A DNA stretch of 64,000 bases. Source: Loxodes magnus (Eukaryota; Ciliophora; Karyorelictea; Loxodida; Loxodidae). The stretch lies in NCBI GenBank assembly GCA_946699065.1, contig CAMPDV010002894.1, positions 1 to 64,000 of the forward strand. The letters run 5' to 3'. This document shows positions 37,330 to 47,925 of this stretch, piece by piece (the stretch's first letter is position 1; every line of letters begins with the position of its first letter). Made by a program: the position numbers and the translations under genes. Under the pieces are notes generated by a model. The model had not been told where the DNA came from. It searched no databases and was given only the letters and a program-made list of their open reading frames with translations.

Positions 37330-37620
37330 GTAAATTTCTCAATTTTATGTTTAGTTTAAATAAATTATTATTTATTACAAAAGAATAACCCTCTCATTAT
37401 ATCTTCTCTTCATATATTTCAACTAATTTTGCTTCAAAGAATTACTTTTTATTTCTAAATTTTCTATTATCTTTATAGCTTTTATTTAAGCATAAAGTAG
37501 ATTGGAAGTTCAGACTAATAAATTATAATAATTTGTGAGTCAGTCTTGCTTTTTCATTATAGCTAATTAATTTTAGTTCCAAGATTAGATTTTTTTGGTT
37601 AAAAGTGTTAAAATAATTTG
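37330..37620 (-). pseudogene. Counterpart of the 29343-29702 coding segment
   Basis: Weak protein-level match to unit A (K-I-N-Q-L-Q-W-K-S-K, then I-I-I-Y-Q-S-E-L-P-I-Y-F-M-L-K). The frame is less clean than in A, suggesting decay. Confidence 0.35.
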
Positions 37621-38229
37621 GTAATAGGTAGATAATAGATTTTAAAGGATGACTAGAGTATTAGAGTAGTTAGTAATATTGATTATTAGGAATATTAATA
37701 AGTAGCTTTATAATATCTTAAGTTAATTTATGCTGGTAACTTAAATTAATCTTACAATTATACTAATTATATGTTTAATATTAGACTGCTAGGTTATTTA
37801 AAATAGGTAGATAAAGCTACTAATATAAAAGAAATCTAAGAGTTATATAAGTTTAGTTAAAAGAGTAAGTAAAATGGTTTAAAACTAATATATTAATAAT
37901 TAAAATTAAAGCTATTATTTAATAAGCAATCTTAGTCATAGTTAGAAGTGCTTAAGTCAATATTATTATTATAACTTATTAAATCATTAGTAGAACTAAG
38001 TTGAATCTATCATTTTAACAAATCATCCTTAATAGCCATAATATCAAGGAAAACATAACCAAGTTCTCATTACTCTTATTTGATTATACTTCAATAAATC
38101 TATTATTTTAAAACTATCTATTCGTGTTTTAGCTAAATTAGTAAGAATTGATAGAGCTTTTCATTAATCATTAATAAATAGACAATATTGATTATAATAA
38201 TTTGATATTCTCGTGTTGTTATCTAAAGG
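37621..38229. other. A+T-rich gap within unit B
   Basis: Homologous to 29703-30379; no coding frame supported. Confidence 0.35.
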
Positions 38230-40384
38230 AATTATTCCTAAAGTTTTAAAGCTAAAAGATCTTCTCAAGCAACTTTAAAAAAATGTATTTAAGAATTTTG
38301 GCCTTACTATTATATCTTTTAAAGCTTTTGCTTAATTTAATAAAAATGATAAACTCACTTTAATAGTTTTTAGCCCTTGATCTAATTTAAGCTATGGCTT
38401 AAATTAAAGCAAGATATTTTTTAAGATCTATTTAATTAAGTAACTATATCTCGTTAATTTTTTTAAAAGCTTTTTCTAAAATTATCCCTGAGTTATTCAT
38501 ATGTATCTGGATACCAGGAATAATAAGCTCTTTTTATTTCATAGGATTTATTTTTTACTTTTTCTGGCTGAATTTACTGAAGCTAATCTTCTTGAGGCCT
38601 CCAAGTATTTTATGGAGTTAGTGGCTAATTATCTTCAACTCTTAGTAATTAAGTTTCTATTCTAGTCGTAGCCATTTAAAAATCGCTGAAGCAGTTGTTT
38701 CTAAATTTTTTGTTTAGTCAATTTCTTCAGTCTTTTCTAAATTTGTACTAATTGACATGCTCCCACCTTGCCAGAATATTCTTATAGTAAACTGAGTACT
38801 TTTTTCTATTTTCTAGTAATATAAAGCTGAAACCATCCACTTTTCTCTAAGTTAAATTTTTAGTTATTTATATCTTTTTTAAGTAAGCTTCAGATACCTT
38901 TTAATAGATAAACTCCCAAACCCGATTCAATTATTTAGAGTCTTGCCAGTTATTGTACGTAATATTAATTTTATTTCTGAAGGATCAGTAATCAAAACTT
39001 CTTAGAGCTAACGTATATAATCTTAATGTAAGTTTAAGTTTGAATGTTAAAAATTCTAATTTAGTTTGCTTTAATCTTTGAGTGCTTATTTAAAGTTACT
39101 GACTATTCCATATTTATACAAGGAAAATTCCTTTTTTCCTAAGTTAATAATCCAGACGTTCCTTAAGTTTATTAAAGAAAAATCAGGGTTCCCTCTTTCA
39201 TATTAGCTAGTGACTACTTTCAATCGGCAAGCCTTTCTAAAGTAATCATACTAACATTTCAACCTATCAAGTCTCTCCCTAGCACTCAGACCCAAGAAAC
39301 TGCTTTTCTTAATTCTTTATAATTTACAAAGAAACTTACAAGTTTCACTTGCACTTATAATTTTTCCTGTCAAGCTTTAATATCTCTATCTTTACTAGGC
39401 TTTCTCTACTTTATTAATTAGATCTGTACTTTATAAATTATCTTAAAAATTCCAAAATTACTTGTGAGAAATTAAGAACACTTGAAGTCTAGCCTGTTAA
39501 AAAGAAAGAGTTGCTTTTCTAATGTCTCTTTAAATTTATTTAAATTTTGCTGCTAAGCTATAAATTATCTCTTAAAATCCGTTTTAGGCTCTTAATTGCT
39601 TTTTAGATAGAATAGCTGCTAATTTTTCAGCTTTTATAGAACTAAACCTCTTGAACTTTTAAAATCAAAAAGCTTGGCGAGTTCAAGAATAAGAAGATAT
39701 TTTTCTAGCATCTAAATAAATAATACTTACAGTATTTTTTATTTGCTATAAGATATGCATAAACTCTTAATTTTTTATGAACTTAATGAGATTCAGTTTA
39801 ATTAGTATCAACAAGAAGTCTTAGTGGTTTTCAGAATTTTAATTGCTATGGAAAATTCAGACTCTTCTAAAAAAGTCATCAGATCTGACAAAATTTTAGC
39901 CTATTTCAATGTTTGCTAAGATTAACTCATCTTAAAGTCATTAACTTAAATCTACTCCTATTAAAATTTTAGGCCTTATCACCTTTTGCATTTAAGTATT
40001 TTTTGATCGAAAAACAGTTCCAATCTATTTGCTTTCCTAATCTTTAATACTATAAATGATATACTTTTAAGGAGATGCCTTTTTTTCTTGGAGATCAAAG
40101 GTAACTTAATCTTTGATTAATCAGAAGAAAATACACTAAAGATATTCCTCAATCTACTAATTCTATTTTAGCTTTAGTTCTTTTTACTTAGATTAAACTT
40201 TTCTAGTATTTTTTTCAGAGTAAAAGTATCAGATGGGCTATAGAATAAGAATCTTCTATCAAATTAGTTGTTTTAAATAGAAAGACTAATCTTTCGTCTC
40301 TTCATTATTTTTTAAATGCTTGCTAGTCTTTATTTTTTTGATATAGACTAGTGATTCTTTAGTTGTAATTTGAATATTATCCAT
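38230..40384 (-). CDS. Paralogue B of the unrecognised helical protein, multi-exon
   Basis: ATG at 40384 (M-D-N-I-Q-I-T-T-K). The N-terminal part includes S-P-S-D-T-F-T-L-K-K-I-L-E-K-F-N-L-S-K, which reads better than the same region in A. The middle is almost identical to A. The C-terminal half is diverged but clearly homologous: Q-L-L-Q-R-F-L-N-G-Y-D-Q-N-R-N-L-I-T-K against R-L-L-E-R-F-L-N-D-C-N-K-N-R-D-L-I-T-R in A, roughly two-thirds identical. The same 32 nt candidate intron is at 39308-39339. Some frame changes remain unexplained, including a two-base difference near 40090. Function unknown. Confidence 0.55.
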
Positions 40385-40762
40385 TTTATTTGATTTTAAA
40401 ATTTTAAAATTAACTCAAACTAAAAAGTCATTAAGCTAGATTACATCTAAAGCAAATTAATAGAGTAATATTAAAGTTAAGAGATAATTAAAGTTATTTA
40501 AATATATTAATATATTTAAATAAAAAAGATTCTTAAAGTTAGAGGAAGATCTTAGCTCTATAGAAATAATAATCACCAATCTAGTTTTAATACTCTAAGT
40601 TTTATTATGTGTTTGTTATTCTAAATTTATAAGTATTTCTTATTTTTATTTAAATTATTTCTTATGAGTCAACCACATAAATAATTAAGGCTTAACTTGT
40701 ATATTCTATTAATCAATCTTACATCCAAATTTAAGACTCTATTTAAATACTTGAGGTAATAA
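39085..40762. repeat. Near-identical core of unit B (conversion tract)
   Basis: Partner of 31354-33022. Confidence 0.85.
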
Positions 40763-41104
40763 TTATTCGTTGCTTGTAGATTACCAATTAAATCTATAAA
40801 TATTTACTTAAAATATTCTAGATGTGTATCAAGCATAGGGCATAATATATTTGCTTTAAAATCTTGAGTATCTTTCTAATATTTTAAGATAACTTCAGCT
40901 AAGAAAGTTCAATGATCCACTTTAATGGAATCATAGTTAAATAAGTAAAAAAATATTAAAAAAATACTATTGAACAATTTGAAATAAAAGTAAAATAAAA
41001 TATATATCGATTAAGATAAACTAAAAAAAGAAAAAAAATTTGGTTACTTTTAAATTACGAATATTTTTATATTTAGTCATTTAGAACAAGTTAAATTTAA
41101 ACTA
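40763..41104. other. A+T-rich spacer
   Basis: Diverged counterpart of 33023-33300, then unique sequence up to the LINE-B 3' end. No gene seen. Confidence 0.4.
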
Positions 41105-41117
41105 AAAGAGTTTTGAG

Positions 41118-41159
41118 ACGTCTTTAATTGCAAGAATTGCTTCTTTCAATTATAGACGT
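41118..41159. repeat. LINE-B 3' UTR hairpin
   Basis: Inverted arms ACGTCTTTAATTG (41118-41130) and CAATTATAGACGT (41147-41159), 13 bp with one mismatch, 16 nt loop. Its position just before the 3' end fits a reverse-transcriptase recognition structure. Confidence 0.7.
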
Positions 41160-41203
41160 TAGTAAATGTTTTTAAATTGTTTTTTAATCTTGTTTACATC
41201 TCA

Positions 41204-42715
41204 TCATTTTTCTTTAATTAGTTCTTCTTTCTATTCATCTTTTGCTTCTTCCTTTTTTGCTTTCTCCATTTCTAGAATCTCAAGTCTCCTTGTCATTAGC
41301 TTCTTGTGAAATATTTTGATCTATAAGTCTAAATACTCCAATTTAGACCTTGAAAATGAGTTTAGATATTCTTGATCATATAGTATAAGGCGCCTTAAGT
41401 CATAATTTCCGATATTTTCCGATAATCAATTAATTATATTAGAATAGTACACACATTTAAAAATATGCTCGAAAGTTTCATACTCTCCACACATACAATA
41501 GGGATTATCAATGGGGTAGTGACGATCTTAAAGATCCTTACGAAAATTATAAGTTTAGGTTCTAAGTCTATATATACTGATAATTTCTCGTCTATACTAT
41601 TTGTTTAATTTCGTATAAGTAATTTGTGGAAATTGTTAAAGATTACCAAATTATTCAGTATATACTTTAGCTGTTTTCATTCTCATAAGTTTTTTAGTAG
41701 CTACTTTGTAGAAATATTGTTGTATTTTTTCTCTTATATGTTTAGTAAAAGTTTTAAGATTGGTATTATTCTATTAATTCTGCAGATCGATATTATAAAA
41801 GTCTGATAATTGCTACACTTAATCGTAATATTGAAATCCTTTTTTCCATATATTAATGAAAAGAGAGCCTATTGTTGATCTTGGAAAATAAATACTTTCT
41901 TATTTAATTTTATAGTAGAATCTGAAGAATTTTACAGCCATAGTGTGCTTAAAGGATAATCAATTCAGGTCTATATAACATGATTCATTAAATGTTGAAG
42001 TTGCTACTTAAAAAGCTTTTCTTGAAATTAATCTCATGCTTGATTCAATTCTGTTCAGAACTCCAGTTACTCCTTTTTGAATATTTCATAGTACTAAATT
42101 TCCTCCATATTCTGCTTTAGGTAATGTAAAAAGTCTACATAAAGTTTTAAAATGTCAAGGAGTTACATTCTTATATCTCATCAATTAAAAAACAGCTTTC
42201 TTCATTGCAGCTGTATATTTGAATGCAACTTCTTTGCAATGGGGATTAAAATTCTTCTTCTGATGTAGAATAACTCCTAAATATGTTACTTGTTCTTTTA
42301 AAGCAATTGATTAATTTCCTAATTATAAATTTAAAATTTATTATTTCTGATTCTTTTTTAGGAATTAAATGCATTCAGATTTGGTAGCATTTATCTTTAA
42401 ATGTGTTCATGCAAAAACTTTATTTGTTTCATTTATTAATATCTACATATACTTTGCAGATTTGGAAAGAAGAATAAGATCATCTGCCCATCCTCTAGAA
42501 GCGAAGCTAATTCTTGAATCCTGGTATTTAAATCCCAATTAGTTACTTTTACTTTCCAGATATCTAATTACTATGTCATAATACAATAATGCTAAAACTG
42601 GTCCATGAGAACTTCCTTACATAATTCCATTGTTGAATTATAAAGTTCTGGTGCTCTTTCCATCTATGATAAATGAAACAATCTGATCTGAGTAATAGAC
42701 TGGAAAAATTAGAAA
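41204..42715 (-). CDS. LINE reverse transcriptase (ORF2), 5'-partial
   Basis: About 500 codons without a break. In order: G-I-M-Q-G-S-S-H-G-P-V-L-A-L-L-Y-Y-D (42635-42580; RT motif before the catalytic box), W-A-D-D-L-I-L-L-S (catalytic Asp pair at 42487-42479 region), W-T-H-L-K-I-N-A-T-K-S-E (W is TGA), V-T-Y-L-G-V-I-L-H, Y-G-G-N-L-V-L-W, and near the end C-M-C-G-E-Y-E-T-F-E-H-I-F-K-C (zinc-binding, 41505-41460). It ends in two adjacent TGA codons (41206-41201), one of the best cues that TGA also terminates. The N-terminal RT part and endonuclease are absent. It would reverse-transcribe element RNA at nicked chromosomal targets; this copy cannot act alone. Confidence 0.88.
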
Positions 42716-42725
42716 AAAAGTTAGA

Positions 42726-43168
42726 CGAACAAAAGGGCATATCTAATGATGATTGAAGAGATCAACAGGAAGACTAAGGTTAAATAAAAAAGAGTAGTAA
42801 AGAAATGCTACTACTGCAATTCGACATAACACTTGTGAAGAAGCTGCAAGAAATTCCAAAATTTAAAGACATATTATTGGAATAAATAAAGAAGAATACA
42901 AGAACAGCAGAGGAAGAAAAAACAGATACAGTAGAGACAAATCAAAAAAAGATTGTACTTAAATGAATTAGGATACATCTACAAGAGAAAATTTAATTAG
43001 AAATAAAGATAAATTGGAAGAGAGAAAAGCAATGTGAGGAGAGAGGAGTAGAGGTTTTTGAAAATTTATTTTTATACCGGAGCAATCTGGTGTCCAGCAT
43101 AAAGAGGTGAAAATTCTCATAATTGCTAAATTTAATTTATCCTATTATTATTATTAAGATATCATTTA
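42726..43168 (+). mobile_element. 5'-truncated CCHC-ORF retroposon
   Basis: Plus-strand piece abutting LINE-B head to head. Carries K-K-C-Y-Y-C-N-S-T-Q-H-L-W-R-S-C-K-K (perfect CCHC; W is TGA) near 42817-42870, then G-Y-I-Y-K-R-K near 42972, the family motif. The 3' end has TCTCATAATTGC, AAATTTAATT and an (ATT)n tail at about 43143-43165, like the element at 54088. The coding region before the knuckle is short, so the 5' part is lost. No target duplication found. Confidence 0.75.
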
Positions 43169-43539
43169 AATGTTGTTTTCATAATTTTTATTAAATTATT
43201 TTCATATATATAGTTATATTTAGAAATTGTTTCTTTAATCTTAAATTATTTAACAAATCATCAAGAATAATATTAATTTTTCTAAAATCATAATTGCGTC
43301 TACCAATAATGCTACTTTTAATATTTGTTTAAGATTTTTCATTTTTTCCTATAATCAACTTAATATTAAATTTAAAATCAAAAGCATTTGTTTTCATTTT
43401 TGTAAATTCCCTTTTAAAGTTAATTTTACAAATATAGAAGTTAAAAAAATATTTTTATTTATTTATTCCTATTTACCTTATAAAATTAAGACTTTGACGT
43501 TCTTATTAACGCTATACATTATTAACTAAAATAATTAAT
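43169..43539 (-). CDS. Possible small protein or exon
   Basis: From ATG at 43397 the minus strand reads M-K-T-N-A-F-D-F-K-F-N-I-K-L-I-I-G-K and R-R-N-Y-D-F-R-K-I-N-I-I-L-D-D-L. Protein-like but short, with no match I recognise and no firm end (a TGA lies near 43180). May be an exon of a gene split by the neighbouring insertion. Confidence 0.3.
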
Positions 43540-43860
43540 TAAATAATTAAAAGAATGAAGGTAGCAAGATTTGGAACTGTCTGATTGTACCTCCAATCCT
43601 TAGGGAAGTCCTAGACTTTATTAAAGTATTGAAGAGAATTCATTTTATACTAAAACTATCTCTTCTATTGAATGTATACTCCATAATTATAGACTTCAAG
43701 CTCCTACTGAAGTCAGATCAGATCCTGATGTTTTGTATAACATCCCGCTATATAAATCAAGATGCCGTTCTGATAATGTAGAACGGTGCGAGCAAGGCCG
43801 TTCACGAACTCTAAAGTTAATAATTATTAATTATTAACTAGTATAAAAAAAATTAAAAGA
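43540..43860. other. GC-richer patch with perfect hairpin
   Basis: About 280 bp of distinctly higher G+C. Holds CCGTTCT (43765-43771) and AGAACGG (43780-43786), a 7 bp stem with an 8 nt loop, followed by GCGAGCAAGGCCGTTCACG. Could be another SINE or a structured RNA gene. No tRNA fold and no clear target duplication found. Confidence 0.35.
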
Positions 43861-44876
43861 TGAAATTGTAAAAATTTATATCTTTACCTGTAAGTATCTT
43901 TATGGACTCGTTACGATATTTTCTCGTTACCGAGTGGTTGGTATAATTAAAATTACTTAGAGATAATATAATATTAAGCTTTTAATTCCTTTAATGTTTA
44001 TTTCAGCAGTTCTTTAATAAATTTTTATAATATTTGTCTTACAATTTTTGGTTCTAGTTATTTAAAATTTTATTTAATAAAAAAAAAAAGGTCTTTAACC
44101 ATAAATTGAATAAAGAATCTTCCAAAATTCAGATAACTTCAACAGCTAGAGATATTTATATTTTAGATGAAAGTTTTTACTATCAAATTGAAGCAAATTA
44201 AAGTAAAAACTAAAATAATATTTTAAATAAGGTTTGCTAGATTTGATTATATTAATACTTAGTTACTTCTATGAAAATTTTATATGGTATCTCTTTAATA
44301 ATCTAGAGGTCTTATTTAAAACTAAATTCTTAAATTAGAATAAATTTAATTTCTACTTCTTCAAATAATTCACCTTAATTTATATAATAAATAAACAAAA
44401 ATGCTTAAAAGCTTTAAGAATTTCATAAACCTTTCTATCTATTGCAGTCAATATTAATAAATATAATACAAGCGTTCCTTTAATAAAATACTTAAAAGCA
44501 TAATAATTTAATAATAATTATTTATCCTTTAATATCCTTCAATTATATAAGCTTTATCCATTTTATTGATAAAAGTATGAATCGCAAGATATAATCAGTT
44601 TATAAAGATTATTATTTTAAGTTTGAAAGATTTAATTGTTATTACTACTTAGTTTATTTTATATTTATTATAAATAGGTATTATAGATCGTTTATTTTCT
44701 ATTTTTCTCTTAATATGAGTATCAATTATATTTCTATCTATTAGTAACATATAAAATTTTAATACTTAAAGATGTATCTTTAAGGATAAATAAAAGTATA
44801 TTTATATTATTAGGCTATATATTCAAAATTATAGAAATATTTTATATATCTTAGTTATAAAACTAATCACTCCTCA
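43861..44876. other. A+T-rich spacer, no gene seen
   Basis: About 1 kb with no supported feature. The minus-strand gene to the right may extend into its right end. Confidence 0.4.
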
Positions 44877-45800
44877 TACAATGTCATTGCTTTCTTCTAC
44901 CATCTCGTTAATTTTGCTTACCATCTTTCTTGATATTTTTTAGAACGATAACCCGATATTAATAATTTTATTTTCCATTTCTTTTACTCATTACTTGTTA
45001 TTCTTAATGAACTGTTTTATTTGGCTATATTCATAGAGTTAATGAGAAATATTATCTTAATTTTTACTGTTTGTAGTGATATAATTCCCATTTTTTATAT
45101 CATTCTTTATTATTTACTTCTCTGATTTATTTCTACCTATATATCAAAAACTTCTTATTATTAATACTTGCAAAACACTTCCTACTATCCTTAAATTCTA
45201 TTTTACTTAAATTGATTTAAGTTAGTCATATTTAAAATAGGTTCTTTATTATATTTCTTCTATTATTTTCATAGATTTAGTTTCTTCACCAGCATCTTTT
45301 AAATTATACTACTTTAGCATATATATTAGATGCTGTTCTTTTAAAGCTTTATTATTATTAAAAAATTTCTATTCCTTAGTAATACTTCCCTGTTATCCAT
45401 TTATTCTTCATATAATTTCTTATTAAATATTCTATTTTTCTTAAATTTTTTATTTTAAATTGGAATTAAGAATACTAAAATTAAAAAATTAGAGGAATTT
45501 AATTAAATTATTGTTAATCTCTTCAAGTTTATGTCCCATTTATGATTATATGCAACTTATCGCATCCTCTATAGATGGAAATTAAAGTTTTAGTTCTTCA
45601 CCTATTTTTTCTAGTACATATTCTAATTTTTCAATCTTTAATCTATGTTGTTTAAATTCATAATGAATATTTGGACTCCTTATTAAACTAATTATGCAAA
45701 AATTTCAGCAAATTATTTCCCTTTATCTTTTTAAGGGGATTATTCGATAAAATACGATTGATATTCAAATTTTTAGCTATTCGTTTAAAGAGATCTGTTA
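44877..45800 (-). CDS. Unrecognised coiled-coil-like protein, multi-exon
   Basis: Minus-strand stretches: F-K-R-I-A-K-N-L-N-I-N-R-I-L-S-N-N-P-L near 45790; R-L-K-I-E-K-L-E-Y-V-L-E-K-I-G-E-E-L-K-L and P-S-I-E-D-A-I-S-C-I-Q-S near 45650-45540; L-K-E-Q-H-L-I-Y-M-L-K-Q-Y-N-L-K-D near 45340; and K-E-M-E-N-K-I-I-N-I-G-L-S-F near 44970. They are in more than one frame, so short introns or indels are needed. Helical, charged, with no known domain. The terminal TGA at 44879-44877 is one of two possible ends. Confidence 0.5.
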
Positions 45801-46056
45801 TTTCTTAGGTATCATTTTATTCCATAATAATTATTTATTTTAAGGATTTTAAAATTAGTTATTTCATAGTTCTAAAATAATTTTCTTGCTGTAATTAATT
45901 TATAAAAAAAATGAAAAATCTAATAATTAATATAAATATAATTATGATTTATCTTAACTCTTTTTCTTTCCTCAGTATAATATTATTCGTTTATAATTAC
46001 AATCTCAAGGATAAAGCTAAACCTTATTAATATTTAGAACTATTAAATTTAATAAT

Positions 46057-46072
46057 TAACTTAATTTAAAAT
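46057..46072. repeat. Target-site duplication, left
   Basis: TAACTTAATTTAAAAT, repeated at 47032-47047. Copy 1 carries a single version of this site near 345-365. Confidence 0.8.
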
Positions 46073-47031
46073 ATAAAATATGGTAGAAGGTTTCAAAAAG
46101 GTCTTCTATACCACCTCTTTCTAAGCTAAAAAGGAAGAGAGGAAGCAGGAAACCTAAATTTCTAAACACCACACGTCATCTTCCAAAACCAAACCTTCTT
46201 CTTAAACCATATAGGAGCAACTCTAAACAACACCCCCCAGACAACCCTAGAAACACTAACACGCAACAATATCGACTGAGGACCTTCCCAAGAAGCAAAA
46301 GATTAGTAACTTTCAGGCCTAGATTAGGACATTCAACCCCTACATGGACCTCGGAGATCTCAATAAAGAACAAATCTTAGGAATGACGAAGGAGGAAATG
46401 GCTAAGTTTATCTTAGCATTAATAGGAAAAAATAAAGACCTGGAAAAACAGATTGAAGAACTAGCTTAAGAACAGCAAGAGCATTTAGAAGATGAGGAAA
46501 CCCATGCTCCTAGAAACAAAAACTAAGCTGCCATGAATATTCGAATTGACGAATTCGACAGGCAGTTGGAATAGCTATATGATATGAACGAGAACATACA
46601 CATCAAGTTAGAGAAAATTGAAAACAATATTAACCTTAAAACGGAGAATATCAAGAATGATATCAAGATCTAGACAGCACACTCCGTTCCAATGGAGTTG
46701 GAAGAGGTCTAGAATAAGCAAATTGAATTAACTAAAGAAAGATACTTTAAGAAAAAATGCTTTATCTGTAGAAGAATAAACCATCTCTGAAGGAAATGCA
46801 GATAAAGAAAAGAGATACAAAAGAAAATTTGAAACGAACTAACCTAATTCTACCCAACTAGCAGTGGGAATATTTATAGGAAGAAAAGCAATATTCGGAG
46901 CAATCCACTGCGAAGACTTGAAAGTGACTGGAGGAACAGACCACCAAGAGTTCAAGTACCTATCAGTTGGATAGGGAGTAGGAAACTATTAAGAAAACAA
47001 TCCCTTCTCTGAATAACTTTAATTTAATTAA
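46073..47031 (+). mobile_element. CCHC-ORF-only retroposon, whole, absent from copy 1
   Basis: 959 bp, target duplications of 16 bp, empty site known from copy 1. Seven nt before the ATG and 19 nt after the stop, so the element is essentially one gene. G+C clearly above background. The 3' end reads CTCTGAATAACTTTAATTTAA. No RT, so it must be moved in trans. Confidence 0.88.
46080..47012 (+). CDS. ORF1-like protein with CCHC zinc knuckle, 310 codons
   Basis: ATG at 46080 to TGA at 47010-47012, unbroken. The N-terminus is basic and Ser/Thr/Gln-rich. A middle helical segment contains M-T-K-E-E-M-A-K-F-I-L-A-L-I-G-K-N-K and likely coiled coil. The knuckle is K-K-C-F-I-C-R-R-I-N-H-L-W-R-K-C (W is TGA). 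Then G-N-I-Y-R-K-K, and a tail S-W-I-G-S-R-K-L-L-R-K-Q-S-L-L. The same tail is recognisable in the old remnant at 1140-1200. Predicted RNA/DNA-binding chaperone of a retroposon particle. Confidence 0.88.
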
Positions 47032-47047
47032 TAACTTAATTTAAAAT
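47032..47047. repeat. Target-site duplication, right
   Basis: Identical to 46057-46072. Confidence 0.8.
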
Positions 47048-47574
47048 TTGTAAATAAGCTCTTATATTTTAATTATTTTTTAGTTTTTTTTAATTAAACT
47101 AAATTGTTTTAATTTCTAAATGATAAACTCTTAATCTCTTAATATAATCATTTGTATAAAAATAGTGAATAATATAGTACTTTTATTATATACATGTTCA
47201 ACAATTTTAACTAATATCTTACTTTTATTGTATATTTAGCGTAAAAAGTTGATTGCTTAGTCTTATAAAATATATTTGAATCAAATTTATATTTAATACT
47301 CTCGTAATACCTTTTAATGCTTTATTAATCTCAGTATTTATCCTCATTTCTTTATTGATTATCATTTTTCTTCTCTCATTTGTACCTGAAATATATGCTT
47401 CATTTTTATAGTTTAAGCAATATTTTTTTTAGTGCATATATTAATATTTTAAATTTTTAAACAATTAATAATTGAAAAATTATAATATCATAAGAGGAAA
47501 ATAAAAAAATTTAAAATTAGTTAATATTTAAATAAGATTTATCAAAATTTAGAGAAGTAAACAAATATTAAAAT
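47048..47574. other. A+T-rich spacer
   Basis: Counterpart of about 366-889; nothing recognised. Confidence 0.4.
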
Positions 47575-47925
47575 TAAATAGTAATAATGAGAAGTACAAA
47601 TAGACTGAGATAACCTAAGAAAAATATTTAGAAAAAATGCTACATCTGTGGGAGATAATAATTAATGAAGACGATGCTAATATAGAAAATAAATTTAGAA
47701 GATAATTTGGAATGATCTGACATAATTTTTCAAAACCTGAGGTGGATGAATCTAGAGAAGAAAAATATGCTGAGCCAACCAACTCGAAAAGTTGAAAGTG
47801 AAAGAAGGAATAGACTTCCAATTTTTCAATAAAATATTGGCTGGATAGGGAGTAGATATCTCTTTAGAAAACATTCCCTTCTCTGAACCCTTTTTAATTT
47901 AATTTAAATAATAATAATAATTTTG
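47575..47925 (+). mobile_element. Degenerate CCHC-ORF retroposon (copy 2 of 890-1229)
   Basis: Here the first knuckle cysteines (K-K-C-Y-I-C-G-R) can still be read, and the end gives G-W-I-G-S-R-Y-L-F-R-K-H-S-L-L followed by TGA, matching the intact element at 46073 including its stop. His and last Cys of the knuckle are lost. Confidence 0.65.

Larger units (their letters stand above)
36318..41050. repeat. Tandem direct duplication, unit B
   Basis: Partner of 28243-33300. Diverged flanks and a near-identical core at 39085-40762. Confidence 0.8.
41105..42725 (-). mobile_element. LINE-B: 5'-truncated non-LTR retrotransposon with unbroken frame
   Basis: Contains the RT palm to C-terminus and a 3' UTR of about 95 bp. 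The 3' end on the minus strand, a hairpin then TCTCAAAACTCTTTTAGTTT and AAATTTAA, resembles those of the GC-rich SINE-like element and the CCHC-ORF retroposons. The 5' part of the element is missing. A plus-strand CCHC-ORF fragment abuts it. Confidence 0.85.

Noticed and set aside
41105-43168. LINE inversion by twin priming
   Set aside because: The plus-strand part has its own 3' end and (ATT)n tail, which an inverted 5' piece would not have.
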